Counted from the first letter of the stretch, positions 1 to 8,156 are shown. The stretch is 64,000 bases of DNA from Intestinibacter bartlettii (GCA_025148965.1 CP102273.1:1612001-1676000), one strand, 5' to 3'. Numbers and translations: made by a program. The notes: generated by a model from the sequence alone, not told the origin.

Positions 1-1
1 T

Positions 2-187
2 GATATTAAAAAGTATTGTGACATCAACTATAATGAAAATATAAGTTTGTATTCAAAAGTGTCATGGAATATTGAAGTTGAATATTATTCATTGTCTGAT
101 ATTGATAGTGAAAAATTGAAGTTTATATATAATAAAATAATTCATAGAATGGAAAAAAGAAAGAATGAATTAATTCAAGATAATTAA
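2..187 (+). CDS. C-terminal end of an unknown protein (partial)
   Basis: An open frame enters from the left edge and runs 61 codons to a TAA. The visible tail is charged and aromatic-rich, ending in a basic helix-like stretch (HRMEKRKNELIQDN). No family is recognisable from this fragment. A weak terminator-like hairpin follows about 75 bases downstream, which supports a real gene end here. The 5' part lies outside the window. Confidence 0.5.
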   Translation, partial: DIKKYCDINYNENISLYSKVSWNIEVEYYSLSDIDSEKLKFIYNKIIHRMEKRKNELIQDN

Positions 188-261
188 TATATAAAAATAT
201 TTTACTGAAATAGGCTGTATTTAAAGCATTGGGAGTTGATTAATATTTATTGAATTTATAT

Positions 262-296
262 AGGGCAGTACACAGTACTGTTCTATTTTTTATACT
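262..296 (+). terminator. Hairpin after the left-edge gene
   Basis: CAGTAC-ACA-GTACTG forms a compact stem that extends by G-T and A-T pairs, followed by a T-rich run. It would terminate the partial gene at the left edge. The stem is short, so strength is uncertain. Confidence 0.45.
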
Positions 297-394
297 CTAA
301 AAACAATAAAATAATAAATTCCCAGTAGGAAATAATACTAAAAAATTAATAACAAAAACCATCACAAAGTCGTTAAAAAAAATCCCAATGTCAC

Positions 395-426
395 AAAAAA
401 AGAACGCCGAAAAACTTTCAGCGTTC
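395..426 (-). terminator. Terminator of metA
   Basis: GAACGC/GCGTTC stem with additional pairs inside (on the minus strand GAACGCTGAA pairs with TTCGGCGTTC), followed on the minus strand by a run of seven T. It lies just beyond the metA stop codon. Confidence 0.75.
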
Positions 427-435
427 AAAAAAATC

Positions 436-1398
436 CTAATCTTCATCAGCTTCATACGAGTCACTACGTAAACTCATCTTTTCGCCAATCTTATTAATCT
501 CATATGGTGTATTTTGATAAACTTGGTAATTTAACCAGTTGCCATAGAATAAGTTGGCGTTTGATCTCCAAGTGTTTACAGGTTCGCTTTGTGTATCTCC
601 ATTAGGATAGTAATTTTCAGGTATAAGTGGATTCATACCTTTGTTAAAGTCTCTGACATATTCTTGTTGTAATGTGTCAGTATCGTATTCTAGATGGCCT
701 GTTACAAAGATTTTTCTTCCATCTTCAGTAGATATTATAAATGGTCCTGCTTTTTCAGATTCAGATAAAATTTCTAATTCGTCTACTTTTAAGATGTCTT
801 CTTTTCTAACTTCTGTATGTCTAGAATGTGGAGCGTAGAACATATCGTTTAGCCCTCTTGTTAAAGTTGCCGATGGATTATTTACTTTGTGCGCAAATAT
901 TCCTGATAATTTATCTTTTAAAACGTGTTTTTGTATTCCATAATAATGGTATAGTGCAGCTTGTGCGGCCCAACATATATGTATAGTTGAGAAGACATTT
1001 TTCTTGCTCCATTCCATAATTTCGACTAATTCATCCCAATATTCAACTTCTTCAAATTCTAAAAGTTCAACTGGAGCCCCTGTTATTATTAATCCGTCGA
1101 ATTTTTGATCTTTAATATTGTCAAAATGAGTGTAGAATTTATCTAAATGTTCGCTTGATGTGTTTTTACATTCGTGGCTTTTTACATTAAGTAAAGTTAT
1201 TTCTACTTGTATAGGTGAATTAGATAAATATCTAAGTAGTTGGTTTTCAGTTTGTATTTTAAGAGGCATTAAATTTAGTATAGCTATTTTTAATGGTCTT
1301 ATATCTTGTCGCATAGATCTTTCTGTGTCCATGACGAAAATGTTTTCATTTGATAAAACCGAATATGCTGGTAATGTTTTTGGTATTTTAAGTGGCAT
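436..1398 (-). CDS. metA: Homoserine O-acetyltransferase (MetA/HTS family)
   Basis: Activates homoserine for methionine synthesis in the cytoplasm. The 320-residue protein shows the family's full catalytic set: Lys47 (LNLMPLK), nucleophile Cys142 (HICWAAQAALY), and His235/Glu237 (GHLEYD). Position 111 is Glu (GAPVELLEF). In this family Glu111 is established to favour acetyl-CoA and Gly111 succinyl-CoA, so I call an acetyltransferase despite the common name homoserine succinyltransferase. The start at 1398 is chosen because AAGGGGAGG lies just upstream; an in-frame start 14 codons earlier lacks a good site. The gene is monocistronic with its own terminator, and no SAM riboswitch or S-box is visible upstream. 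Confidence 0.93.
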   Translation of the reverse strand: MPLKIPKTLPAYSVLSNENIFVMDTERSMRQDIRPLKIAILNLMPLKIQTENQLLRYLSNSPIQVEITLLNVKSHECKNTSSEHLDKFYTHFDNIKDQKFDGLIITGAPVELLEFEEVEYWDELVEIMEWSKKNVFSTIHICWAAQAALYHYYGIQKHVLKDKLSGIFAHKVNNPSATLTRGLNDMFYAPHSRHTEVRKEDILKVDELEILSESEKAGPFIISTEDGRKIFVTGHLEYDTDTLQQEYVRDFNKGMNPLIPENYYPNGDTQSEPVNTWRSNANLFYGNWLNYQVYQNTPYEINKIGEKMSLRSDSYEADED

Positions 1399-1529
1399 AA
1401 TCGTCCCTCCCCTTTTTATTGTAATAGATATATTGTACACAAAATATGGAAAAAATTCTATATTTTCTCATGAAATAATATGCTATTATATAATTAATAT
1501 TATTATTTTATGGGGAGGAATAGAGTTAT

Positions 1530-2204
1530 ATGAAAGAATCAGAAGAAAAAAATAATTTTAAGTCACAATTCAAAATCGATAAGAATTTGGTTATAGGATT
1601 AATAGTGGGATTTATATTAGGAGCAATTATATTTTCAATTAGTAGTAATGGGAAAATAAGTGATTATGAAAGTCAATTATCTGACTATAAATCAAATGAC
1701 ACAAAACAGTCAAAAGAAATTGAAGAATTACGTTCAAAGGTAAAAGAGGCACAACCTTGGTTTGAAATGCAGGAACAAGAACAAAAAGAGAAAGAAGAAG
1801 AATTAGCTGCTAAGAAAAAAGCTGAGGAAGAGGCACAAAAGGCTAAGGAAGAACAGGCAAGAAGGGAACAAGAGGAAAAAGAAAAGAGAGGGTATGATAC
1901 TGGAATAACTTATAATCAATTAGCCAGAACACCAGATGATTATGAGGGCGAAAAAGTAAAATTTAGTGGAAAGGTCCTACAAGTTATGGAGGGAAGTAGT
2001 GACGTTCAAATAAGATTAGCTGTGAATGGTGATTATGACAAAGTTGTATATGGAACATATGATAAAACAATAGTATCTTCTAGAATTTTAGAAGATGATT
2101 ATATAACTATAATGGGTACAAGTGGAGGACTTTTAACATATGAATCAACAATGGGAGCTAGTATTACTATTCCATCTATATCAATAGATAAGATAGAGAG
2201 ATAA
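1530..2204 (+). CDS. Membrane-anchored coiled-coil protein with C-terminal OB-like domain
   Basis: 224 residues. A short polar N-terminus precedes one membrane helix (about residues 20-38, VIGLIVGFILGAIIF). A long Glu/Lys/Ala-rich coiled coil follows (about 50-120), then a globular C-terminal domain (about 125-224) containing the phrase DDYEGEKVKFSGKVLQV. That domain is typical of small extracytoplasmic OB-like domains found in Firmicute envelope proteins. The likely topology is cytoplasmic N-terminus with the rest outside. GGGGAGG sits 12 bases before the ATG. Function is unknown; the domain reading is by pattern only. Confidence 0.8.
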   Translation: MKESEEKNNFKSQFKIDKNLVIGLIVGFILGAIIFSISSNGKISDYESQLSDYKSNDTKQSKEIEELRSKVKEAQPWFEMQEQEQKEKEEELAAKKKAEEEAQKAKEEQARREQEEKEKRGYDTGITYNQLARTPDDYEGEKVKFSGKVLQVMEGSSDVQIRLAVNGDYDKVVYGTYDKTIVSSRILEDDYITIMGTSGGLLTYESTMGASITIPSISIDKIER

Positions 2205-2223
2205 TTAGATTATAAATTAAAGT

Positions 2224-2270
2224 AAAAGAGCCTGTATATACTTAAGTATATACAGGCTCTTTTTATTTTT
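2224..2270. terminator. Bidirectional terminator between convergent genes
   Basis: A perfect 41-base palindromic hairpin (20-base arms starting AAAAGAGCCTG and ending CAGGCTCTTTT) with T-runs on both sides. It ends the coiled-coil gene on the plus strand and nhaA on the minus strand; the nhaA stop codon lies inside the T-run. Confidence 0.9.
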
Positions 2271-3444
2271 GAGCAAATCTAAAATTATGTCTTCTACTTT
2301 TTAAAAATTCATTTACAAATATAAAAACAGAAGTCAAGGCAACCGATAAAATACAAGCGCTTAGTATTGCGAATTTACACAGATTTATAAGTTCAAAATC
2401 ATATGAAAAAGTAAGTTCACACATAAATATCGACATCGTAAATCCGATTCCAGCTATTAATGAAACTAAAAATACAGAGTAAAAATCGAGACCATTAGGT
2501 CTACTTACAAGTTTTAATTTTGCAAAAACATATGTAAATAAAGTTATACCTAGTGGTTTTCCGAATGCAAGCCCAAATAATATTCCAAAGTAAAGTCTTT
2601 CGCTAGCCCCCAAATTAGTAGTAATATCTAAAGAAACTCCGCTATTTACAAATGCGAATAAAGGTATAACGATAAAGTTTGTAAAAGGAGATAATTTTTC
2701 TTGCAAAATCTCTAATACACTTTTTTTGCCGTTATAAGCTTTGGCAGGTATACATATAGCTAACAAAATACCGCTTATTGTAGGGTGGACATTGCTACAA
2801 TTTATCAAATACCACAAAATAAGTCCGCTGAAAATATAATAAGGGATATTTTCTATATGAAACACCTTATTTGCTACAATTAAAATAAGCATTACACAAA
2901 TTGCTACAATTAAATAAGTCGTATTTATATCTTGTGTAAAAAATATTGCAATCACAAGTATCGAAATCAAATCATCGACAACGGCAAGTGTAAGTAAAAA
3001 CAACCTAGCTTGAGGATTTATATGGTTTTTAAATATGTAAAATATGCCGACTGCAAATGCGATGTCTGTGGAAATTGGAATACAAAATCCGTTTATGTAA
3101 TCAGTTCTAAAATTGAAAATCAAAAATATTATCGCGGGGACGATGACCCCACCGATTGAACCGATAACTGGAAAAGATGCCTTCTTTATAGAAGATAAAT
3201 TTCCATATAAGATATTTTCTTTAATTTCGAGACCTACATTTAAAAAGAAGAAAAACATTAAAAAATCATTTATAAATTCATTTAGTGGAAACCTGAAAAA
3301 TAAATTATCAAAAATGATTTTATTGTAAATCCCTTCATAAGAACTGTTTGCAATACAAAGTGCGCTTATTGTACAAATTAAAAGCAACACGCTGCTTAAG
3401 GCTTCTGACTTTATACTTCTTCTATAACGTTCTAAATTTTTCAT
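2263..3444 (-). CDS. nhaA: Na+/H+ antiporter NhaA
   Basis: Secondary antiporter exchanging cytoplasmic Na+ for external H+. The 393-residue length matches NhaA and about twelve hydrophobic helices are visible. Diagnostic motifs are FFLNVGLEIK in helix 2, STDIAFA in helix 4 (Thr-Asp pair), AVVDDL in helix 5 (the ion-binding Asp pair), and GKPLGI plus GIGFTMSIF near the end. AGAAGGTG precedes the ATG. It stands alone, convergent with the coiled-coil gene. Roles in Na+ tolerance and pH homeostasis follow from family knowledge. Confidence 0.95.
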   Translation of the reverse strand: MKNLERYRRSIKSEALSSVLLLICTISALCIANSSYEGIYNKIIFDNLFFRFPLNEFINDFLMFFFFLNVGLEIKENILYGNLSSIKKASFPVIGSIGGVIVPAIIFLIFNFRTDYINGFCIPISTDIAFAVGIFYIFKNHINPQARLFLLTLAVVDDLISILVIAIFFTQDINTTYLIVAICVMLILIVANKVFHIENIPYYIFSGLILWYLINCSNVHPTISGILLAICIPAKAYNGKKSVLEILQEKLSPFTNFIVIPLFAFVNSGVSLDITTNLGASERLYFGILFGLAFGKPLGITLFTYVFAKLKLVSRPNGLDFYSVFLVSLIAGIGFTMSIFMCELTFSYDFELINLCKFAILSACILSVALTSVFIFVNEFLKSRRHNFRFAQK

Positions 3445-3670
3445 AATAACACCTTCTTATAAGATATCTATTCAAATTTATGATATCATTTAGGATTATA
3501 TGACAATAAAATTATGAATAAAAAATATACAATTGGAAATAAATAACTAAGTATTTAAATATTGAGTTATTATCTTTTTTGTAATATAATTCATATACGT
3601 AATATTTAAATAATATAAGATTATTAATGAAATGTATTCATTTAAGACTATATATGAAGGAGGAGATTTT

Positions 3671-4165
3671 TTGACAACTAATAGAATAGTAAAGACAGCG
3701 ATAGTTGCATCTATCTATGCAGCTTTAACAGTTGGATTAAATCCAATTAGTTATGGAGCAGTTCAATTTAGATTATCAGAAGTGCTTGTTCTTTTAGCAT
3801 TTGTAAATGCTGATTATATCGTCGGTTTAACAATAGGATGTTTAATAGCAAACTTATTAGGACCTTATGGTCTTGCTGATATAATATGTGGTACTTTTGC
3901 AACATTTGTAAGTGCTTATTTAATCTACGTTACGCCTAAGTTTATAAAAAGCAAATATGCTATTTGGGTAGCATCTTTATGGCCAGTACTTATTAATGCA
4001 CTTATAATAGGACTTATGTTAAATGTATTCTTTAAATACCCACTTATACTTAGTATGCTACAAGTTGGAATAGGTGAATTTGGAGTTGTAACTATTATTG
4101 GTGTTCCTTTATTTAAAATTATAAGTTCTAAATACCCATCTATTTTTAATATAAAGGAGGCTTAA
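3671..4165 (+). CDS. queT: QueT-family queuosine-precursor transporter
   Basis: Small integral membrane protein of 164 residues with about five or six helices, matching the QueT (DUF988) family of vitamin-transporter-like S-components that import queuosine precursors. Family landmarks include the early AAL TVGLNPISYGAVQFRLSE segment and LIANLLGPYGLADIICGT. I choose TTG at 3671 because AAGGAGGAG is ideally placed before it; an upstream in-frame ATG at 3632 has no such site. I searched the leader for a preQ1 riboswitch and did not see one. The next gene starts 4 bases after the stop, so the two are probably co-transcribed. Confidence 0.85.
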   Translation: MTTNRIVKTAIVASIYAALTVGLNPISYGAVQFRLSEVLVLLAFVNADYIVGLTIGCLIANLLGPYGLADIICGTFATFVSAYLIYVTPKFIKSKYAIWVASLWPVLINALIIGLMLNVFFKYPLILSMLQVGIGEFGVVTIIGVPLFKIISSKYPSIFNIKEA

Positions 4166-4169
4166 TGAT

Positions 4170-4895
4170 ATGGAAGAAAAATACACAAAAGTAATTGCAG
4201 TAGGTGACGAAGCAATAAATTATTTAGAAGATATAAAACATAATTTACAAAAAAATGCTAGCTTTGAAAATATAAAAGTAACTAAAGACGTAGACAAAGA
4301 GTTCGTAAGAGGCTTATTAGACGGAATAGAAGTTTTATATATGTTATACGATAGCTCAGACAAAGATGTTGTGAATATACTTAAAGCAATATCTTTTATG
4401 GCACAAGAAAGAAGAGTTTTATGTATAGGACTTGATATATGTTTAAAAGAAAATAAAGAAGATATAGGTGTAGATAAAGAGTTCAAACTAAACAAATACA
4501 ACTTAGAAACTACAATGGATATGATAAATCTTATAAGTGAAGCTATGGACGAAGAAACTTTAATATACGTAGATTTAAGTGACTTAAAAGAAATATTCCA
4601 AAGCAAAGGGGCAGTGTCTTACTCAGTTAAAGAATTCGAGCTTGATAAAAATCATGCTGAGCTTGCAAAAATGTTAGAAGAAGACTTCTACAAAAGTGAA
4701 GGTGAGTTAACGCTTAAAAAAGGTCTTTTACTTGCAGAATGCAGTGAGGCTGCTGGAGACAACACTTTAATTTACTTAAACGAAGTAATAAATGCTCTAA
4801 AAGATATAACAGAATCTAATATAGATATGGTATTTTCATACAACGAAAAAGCAAAAGATCAAAAAACTATGAAAATAGCTTATTTAAGAAATTAA
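4170..4895 (+). CDS. Degenerate FtsZ/tubulin-like protein lacking the GTP-binding loop
   Basis: 241 residues that follow the FtsZ order but are short and divergent. Residues 7-19 (KVIAVGDEAINYL) resemble the FtsZ first strand and helix. Residues 59-68 (LYDSSDKDVV) occupy the place of the tubulin signature GGGTGTG, which is absent. Residues 131-147 (LIYVDLSDLKEIFQSKG) match the T7 loop and following helix, keeping two Asp (135, 138). Residues 183-241 resemble the FtsZ C-terminal sandwich (KKGLLLAECSE, LNEVINALKDI, IDMVFSY). The C-terminal tail that binds FtsA/ZipA/SepF is absent. AAGGAGG precedes the ATG and a terminator follows. GTP hydrolysis by itself seems unlikely. The homology is from pattern reading and needs a profile search. 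Confidence 0.6.
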   Translation: MEEKYTKVIAVGDEAINYLEDIKHNLQKNASFENIKVTKDVDKEFVRGLLDGIEVLYMLYDSSDKDVVNILKAISFMAQERRVLCIGLDICLKENKEDIGVDKEFKLNKYNLETTMDMINLISEAMDEETLIYVDLSDLKEIFQSKGAVSYSVKEFELDKNHAELAKMLEEDFYKSEGELTLKKGLLLAECSEAAGDNTLIYLNEVINALKDITESNIDMVFSYNEKAKDQKTMKIAYLRN

Positions 4896-4969
4896 CAAAA
4901 ATCTACTATATCAAATTATATTAAAAAGATATATAATTTTAATAAATTAAGAAATATATACGATAATAC

Positions 4970-5008
4970 AAATCCCACACATAAAAAATATTATGGCGTG
5001 GGATTTTT
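4970..5008 (+). terminator. Terminator of the queT/FtsZ-like unit
   Basis: AAATCCCAC pairs with GTGGGATTT across a 19-base loop, followed by TTTT. Confidence 0.75.
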
Positions 5009-5102
5009 CCATTAAGATATTATTGACTTATAAATGAATTTATTATAATATTAATCTTATTGTGTAAAATTTAAATATATTGAAAGAAAGGAACTAAACT
5101 AA

Positions 5103-6719
5103 ATGTTACAAGTAACTAATGTAGGACTTAGATTTGGAGATAAGGAATTATATAAAGACGTAAATTTAAAGTTTACTAAAGGAAATTGTTATGGAATAAT
5201 AGGTGCTAATGGTGCAGGAAAAACTACTTTCCTTAAAATATTAGCTGGAGATATAGAACCAAACACAGGAAGTGTAAGCATAACTGAAAAAGAAAGAATG
5301 TCAGTTCTTAGACAGGACCACTTCAAATACGATGAAGATACTGTTTTAGACGTTGTTATAATGGGTCATGCTAGATTATACGAAATAATGAAAGAAAAAG
5401 ATGCATTATACATGAAAGAAGACTTCTCAGAAGAAGATGGTATAAAAGCTGCAGAACTTGAAGGAGAATTCGCTGAACTTGATGGATGGGATGCAGAAAC
5501 TAATGCAGAAAAAATATTAATGGGTCTTGGAATAGACAAAGAATTACACTACAAACAAATGAAAGAATTAGAAGGTGGAGAAAAAGTTAAAGTATTACTT
5601 GCTCAAGCTTTATTCGGTAAACCAGAAATACTACTTCTTGACGAACCTACTAACCACTTAGATTTCAAATCAATCGAATGGTTAAACAACTTCATAATGG
5701 AACTTGAAGATTCTATCGTAATCGTTGTATCACATGATAGACACTTCTTAAACCAAATATGTACTCATATAGTTGACGTTGACTTTGGTCAAATCAAAAT
5801 ATACGTAGGTAACTACGATTTCTGGTATGAATCAAGTCAATTAGCTCTACAACTTATGAAAGATCAAAACAAAAAAGCTGAAGAAAAAATAGCTCAATTA
5901 AAAGAGTTCATCGCAAGATTCAGCTCAAATGCTTCTAAAGCAAAACAAGCGACTTCAAGAAAGAAACAACTTGAAAAATTAGAAGTATCAGAGATACAAC
6001 CTTCAAGAAGAAGATACCCATACGTTGGATTCACTCCAGAGCGTGAAATAGGAAACGAAGTATTAGAAGTTGAAGGATTAACAAAAACTATAGACGGTGT
6101 TAAAGTTTTAGATAACGTAACATTCAGATTAGATAGAGATGACAAAGTTGCTTTCATGGGAGATGAAATGGCTATAACTGCATTATTCAACATAATAATG
6201 GGACTTGACACTCCAGATAGCGGTACTTTCAAATGGGGAGTTACAACTTCTCAAAGTTATCTTCCTAAAAACCACAACGAGTTCTTCGATGGTATCGAAT
6301 ACTCACTAGTTGACTGGTTAAGACAATACTCTGAAGAAAAAAGTGAAAGCTTCATAAGAGGATTCTTAGGAAGAATGTTATTCAGTGGTGAAGAAGCATT
6401 AAAAGAAGCTCACGTTTTATCAGGAGGAGAAAAAGTTAGATGTATGTTCTCTAAACTAATGCTTTCAAACGCTAACGTATTAGTTTTAGACGACCCAACT
6501 AACCACTTAGACTTAGAGTCTATAACATCAGTAAATAAAGGGCTAGAAAAATTCCCTGGAGTATTATTATTCTCTTCTCACGACCACGAGATGATACAAA
6601 CTCTAGCAAACAGAATAATAGAGTTCACTCCAAACGGAATAATGGATAGAAAAACTACTTTAGAAGATTATCTTGAAAATAAAGATATACAAAAGAAATT
6701 AAAAGAGATGTACGCTTAA
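5103..6719 (+). CDS. ABC-F family ATPase (YkpA/YbiT type) with degenerate second ATP site
   Basis: Soluble protein of 538 residues with two ATP-binding cassettes and no membrane domain, the layout of ABC-F ribosome-associated factors. Cassette 1 is intact: Walker A GANGAGKTT (34-42), signature LEGGE (156-160), Walker B ILLLDEP (176-182), SHD (210-212). A basic linker (about 250-305) matches the P-site tRNA interaction motif region. Cassette 2 keeps LSGGE (439-443) and SHD (492-494), but its Walker A reads GDEMAITA (353-360) with no Lys, and Walker B ends DDP, so the catalytic Glu is Asp. Relatives of this subgroup are known to have a weakened second Walker A. It is likely a translation factor rather than a drug-resistance protein. 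Monocistronic. Confidence 0.9.
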   Translation: MLQVTNVGLRFGDKELYKDVNLKFTKGNCYGIIGANGAGKTTFLKILAGDIEPNTGSVSITEKERMSVLRQDHFKYDEDTVLDVVIMGHARLYEIMKEKDALYMKEDFSEEDGIKAAELEGEFAELDGWDAETNAEKILMGLGIDKELHYKQMKELEGGEKVKVLLAQALFGKPEILLLDEPTNHLDFKSIEWLNNFIMELEDSIVIVVSHDRHFLNQICTHIVDVDFGQIKIYVGNYDFWYESSQLALQLMKDQNKKAEEKIAQLKEFIARFSSNASKAKQATSRKKQLEKLEVSEIQPSRRRYPYVGFTPEREIGNEVLEVEGLTKTIDGVKVLDNVTFRLDRDDKVAFMGDEMAITALFNIIMGLDTPDSGTFKWGVTTSQSYLPKNHNEFFDGIEYSLVDWLRQYSEEKSESFIRGFLGRMLFSGEEALKEAHVLSGGEKVRCMFSKLMLSNANVLVLDDPTNHLDLESITSVNKGLEKFPGVLLFSSHDHEMIQTLANRIIEFTPNGIMDRKTTLEDYLENKDIQKKLKEMYA

Positions 6720-6731
6720 TTTAAAGTTTTG

Positions 6732-6768
6732 AAAAAAGGCTATTGCATTAATATGCGATAGCCCTTTT
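6732..6768. terminator. Bidirectional terminator
   Basis: GGCTATTGCAT pairs with ATGCGATAGCC around a TAAT loop (one G-T pair), with A-run before and T-run after. It serves the ABC-F gene and the convergent staygreen gene. Confidence 0.85.
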
Positions 6769-6774
6769 TGATGT

Positions 6775-7224
6775 TTATGATATAAAATATTCTACATTAC
6801 CGTAGTATTCATAATTATTAAAATTCGGAACTGTCGAATCGAATTTAACGTAAATAGGTGCATTGACTAATTCAGGAAAATTATCAAATAATACGCTATC
6901 ACCATAGATTATTGCAGCTAAAGCCATTTCCATATGAGATTTAAATATTTTATAACGTTTAGCAGCACTTTCAAAGTCCTCGCAACCTACATATGCATAA
7001 AAAATTAGCATAGGAGGTGCATTATCAGGTAGAAGCCATCTACCTAAAACCTCATCACGCAAATCTTGGTCTATTGCAGAGTAATTATATACATTGCCTA
7101 TATCTAAAAAAAGCATCCCAGTCTCATCAGAATGTGTAAGAGTATATTTTCTACCTTCCACAGGTCCATTTTCTGTTACAGGATCTATAAGCGTAATTTC
7201 AAGTTTATCTGGAGTAAATTCCAT
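6775..7224 (-). CDS. Staygreen (SGR) family protein
   Basis: About 149 residues with the family's key stretches: RKYTLTHSDETGMLFLDIG near the N-terminus, then a central YVGCEDFESAAKRYKIF, AIIYGDSVLFDNFPEL, and APIYVKFDS. Plant SGR removes magnesium from chlorophyll a; bacterial homologues are known in non-photosynthetic Firmicutes and have been shown in some cases to have dechelatase activity in vitro, but their natural substrate is unclear. The ATG at 7224 is chosen over a TTG six codons upstream; the upstream GAAGGTTGG region could serve either. No tetrapyrrole gene is nearby. Confidence 0.8.
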   Translation of the reverse strand: MEFTPDKLEITLIDPVTENGPVEGRKYTLTHSDETGMLFLDIGNVYNYSAIDQDLRDEVLGRWLLPDNAPPMLIFYAYVGCEDFESAAKRYKIFKSHMEMALAAIIYGDSVLFDNFPELVNAPIYVKFDSTVPNFNNYEYYGNVEYFIS

Positions 7225-7618
7225 ATTATCACCAACCTTCAAGTTTTCATTACTTTATTATATAGATGAGATAGTGAATATGTTCAAAAAGTAGTCTTTC
7301 AAAAATAAGTAAAGTTTTATAATTTATAATGAGGTGCAATGGAACTTAGATATGAAAAAATATATAAATATATAGAAACTAAAGACAGAAGTAATTGTAC
7401 AGATAGCAAAATATAAATATGTTAAAACTGTGTAAAGAAAAGACAAGCGTTTTGTTAAGAAATTGTAAAATAAAACTCCAAGTGTTAAGACTACGTAAAA
7501 ATTAATCAGAATATATTGAATTTACTGAAAATTATTATATAATTTAATTAACAATATAATAATAACTTAACAAAATAAAAGCAATCTAAAACCAAAATTA
7601 GTATAGGGGGTAATGATT
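7225..7618. other. Intergenic region with one marginal tiny ORF
   Basis: About 390 AT-rich bases between a minus-strand and a plus-strand gene, so it must hold two promoters. A 25-codon ORF at 7339-7416 starts MELRYEKIYKYIETK and has GAGGTG four bases before its ATG; the opening looks like the first helix of a GntR-type regulator cut short. I see no riboswitch, tRNA or repeat here. Confidence 0.4.
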
Positions 7619-7714
7619 ATGACTGGTGTAGCTTGGATTTTTATGTCAGTGGCGTTTGTTGTTATTTTAGGAACTGCAGGTTTAGCATTGAAAAAAATTG
7701 TCGGAAATCAATAG
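7619..7714 (+). CDS. 31-residue single-helix membrane protein
   Basis: ATAGGGGG lies 8 bases before this ATG (a second in-frame ATG two codons earlier is too close to the site). The peptide has a short N-terminus, one strongly hydrophobic helix (about residues 5-24), and a basic tail LKKIVGNQ, so it should sit in the membrane with the tail inside. Its size and shape recall the small MetS-type subunits of NSS amino-acid transporters, but no transporter adjoins it. A perfect terminator follows, arguing for a genuine transcription unit. Confidence 0.55.
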   Translation: MTGVAWIFMSVAFVVILGTAGLALKKIVGNQ

Positions 7715-7814
7715 TTCACAATTTAAAAAATAACTTTATTTAGGATTTATTTAAATTAATAAATTAAAATTTTAAAAAGGATAATTCACCATCCAAACAC
7801 GATAAAGTGTCAAG

Positions 7815-7854
7815 AGGAGTATAAATCTAGCTGCAAGATTTATACTCCTTTTTA
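7815..7854 (+). terminator. Strong terminator of the small membrane-protein gene
   Basis: Perfect 13-base stem AGGAGTATAAATC / GATTTATACTCCT with a 9-base loop, followed by TTTTT. Confidence 0.85.
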
Positions 7855-8001
7855 AAATGTTTAAAATAAAGATTGTAAAAAATATAATAAAAATATATAT
7901 AATAATATGTTATGAAAAAAATAATTTTTATACAAAAAAACTACAATATTTGCATGGCAAAAATAGTATAATTATATTAAATAAGAATATGGAGGTATGC
8001 T

Positions 8002-8154
8002 ATGAGAGATTTTACGAACTATGAATTTAGTGAGAATGAATATATAGAAATACACGACACATATGAAGATAATAGCATTATAGATACATATAACGAAAAT
8101 GATTTTGAAGTTGAAGTTGAAGAAGTTAAAATAGATGACACATATACAGAATGA
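8002..8154 (+). CDS. 50-residue acidic small protein with repeated DTY motif
   Basis: GGAGG is placed 7 bases before the ATG and a terminator starts right after the stop, so the ORF is framed by expression signals at both ends. The peptide is very acidic with almost no basic residues. It contains three spaced copies of a D-T-Y-x-(E/N) motif (HDTYEDN, IDTYNEN, DDTYTE), the last at the C-terminus. No membrane helix or signal peptide. Family unknown. Confidence 0.6.
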   Translation: MRDFTNYEFSENEYIEIHDTYEDNSIIDTYNENDFEVEVEEVKIDDTYTE

Positions 8155-8156
8155 GA

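Noticed and set aside
1399-1529. SAM or T-box riboswitch controlling metA
   Set aside because: The leader is too short and shows no conserved block.
3632-3670. Extended ATG start for queT
   Set aside because: No ribosome site before it, while TTG at 3671 has an ideal AAGGAGG; family length also fits 164 residues.
3445-3670. preQ1 riboswitch before queT
   Set aside because: I looked for the compact pseudoknot consensus and did not find it.
7339-7416. 25-codon ORF (MELRYEKIYKYIETK...) with GAGGTG before the ATG
   Set aside because: Very short, no terminator and no recognised family; the GntR-like start may be chance. Mentioned in the intergenic entry but not called as a gene.
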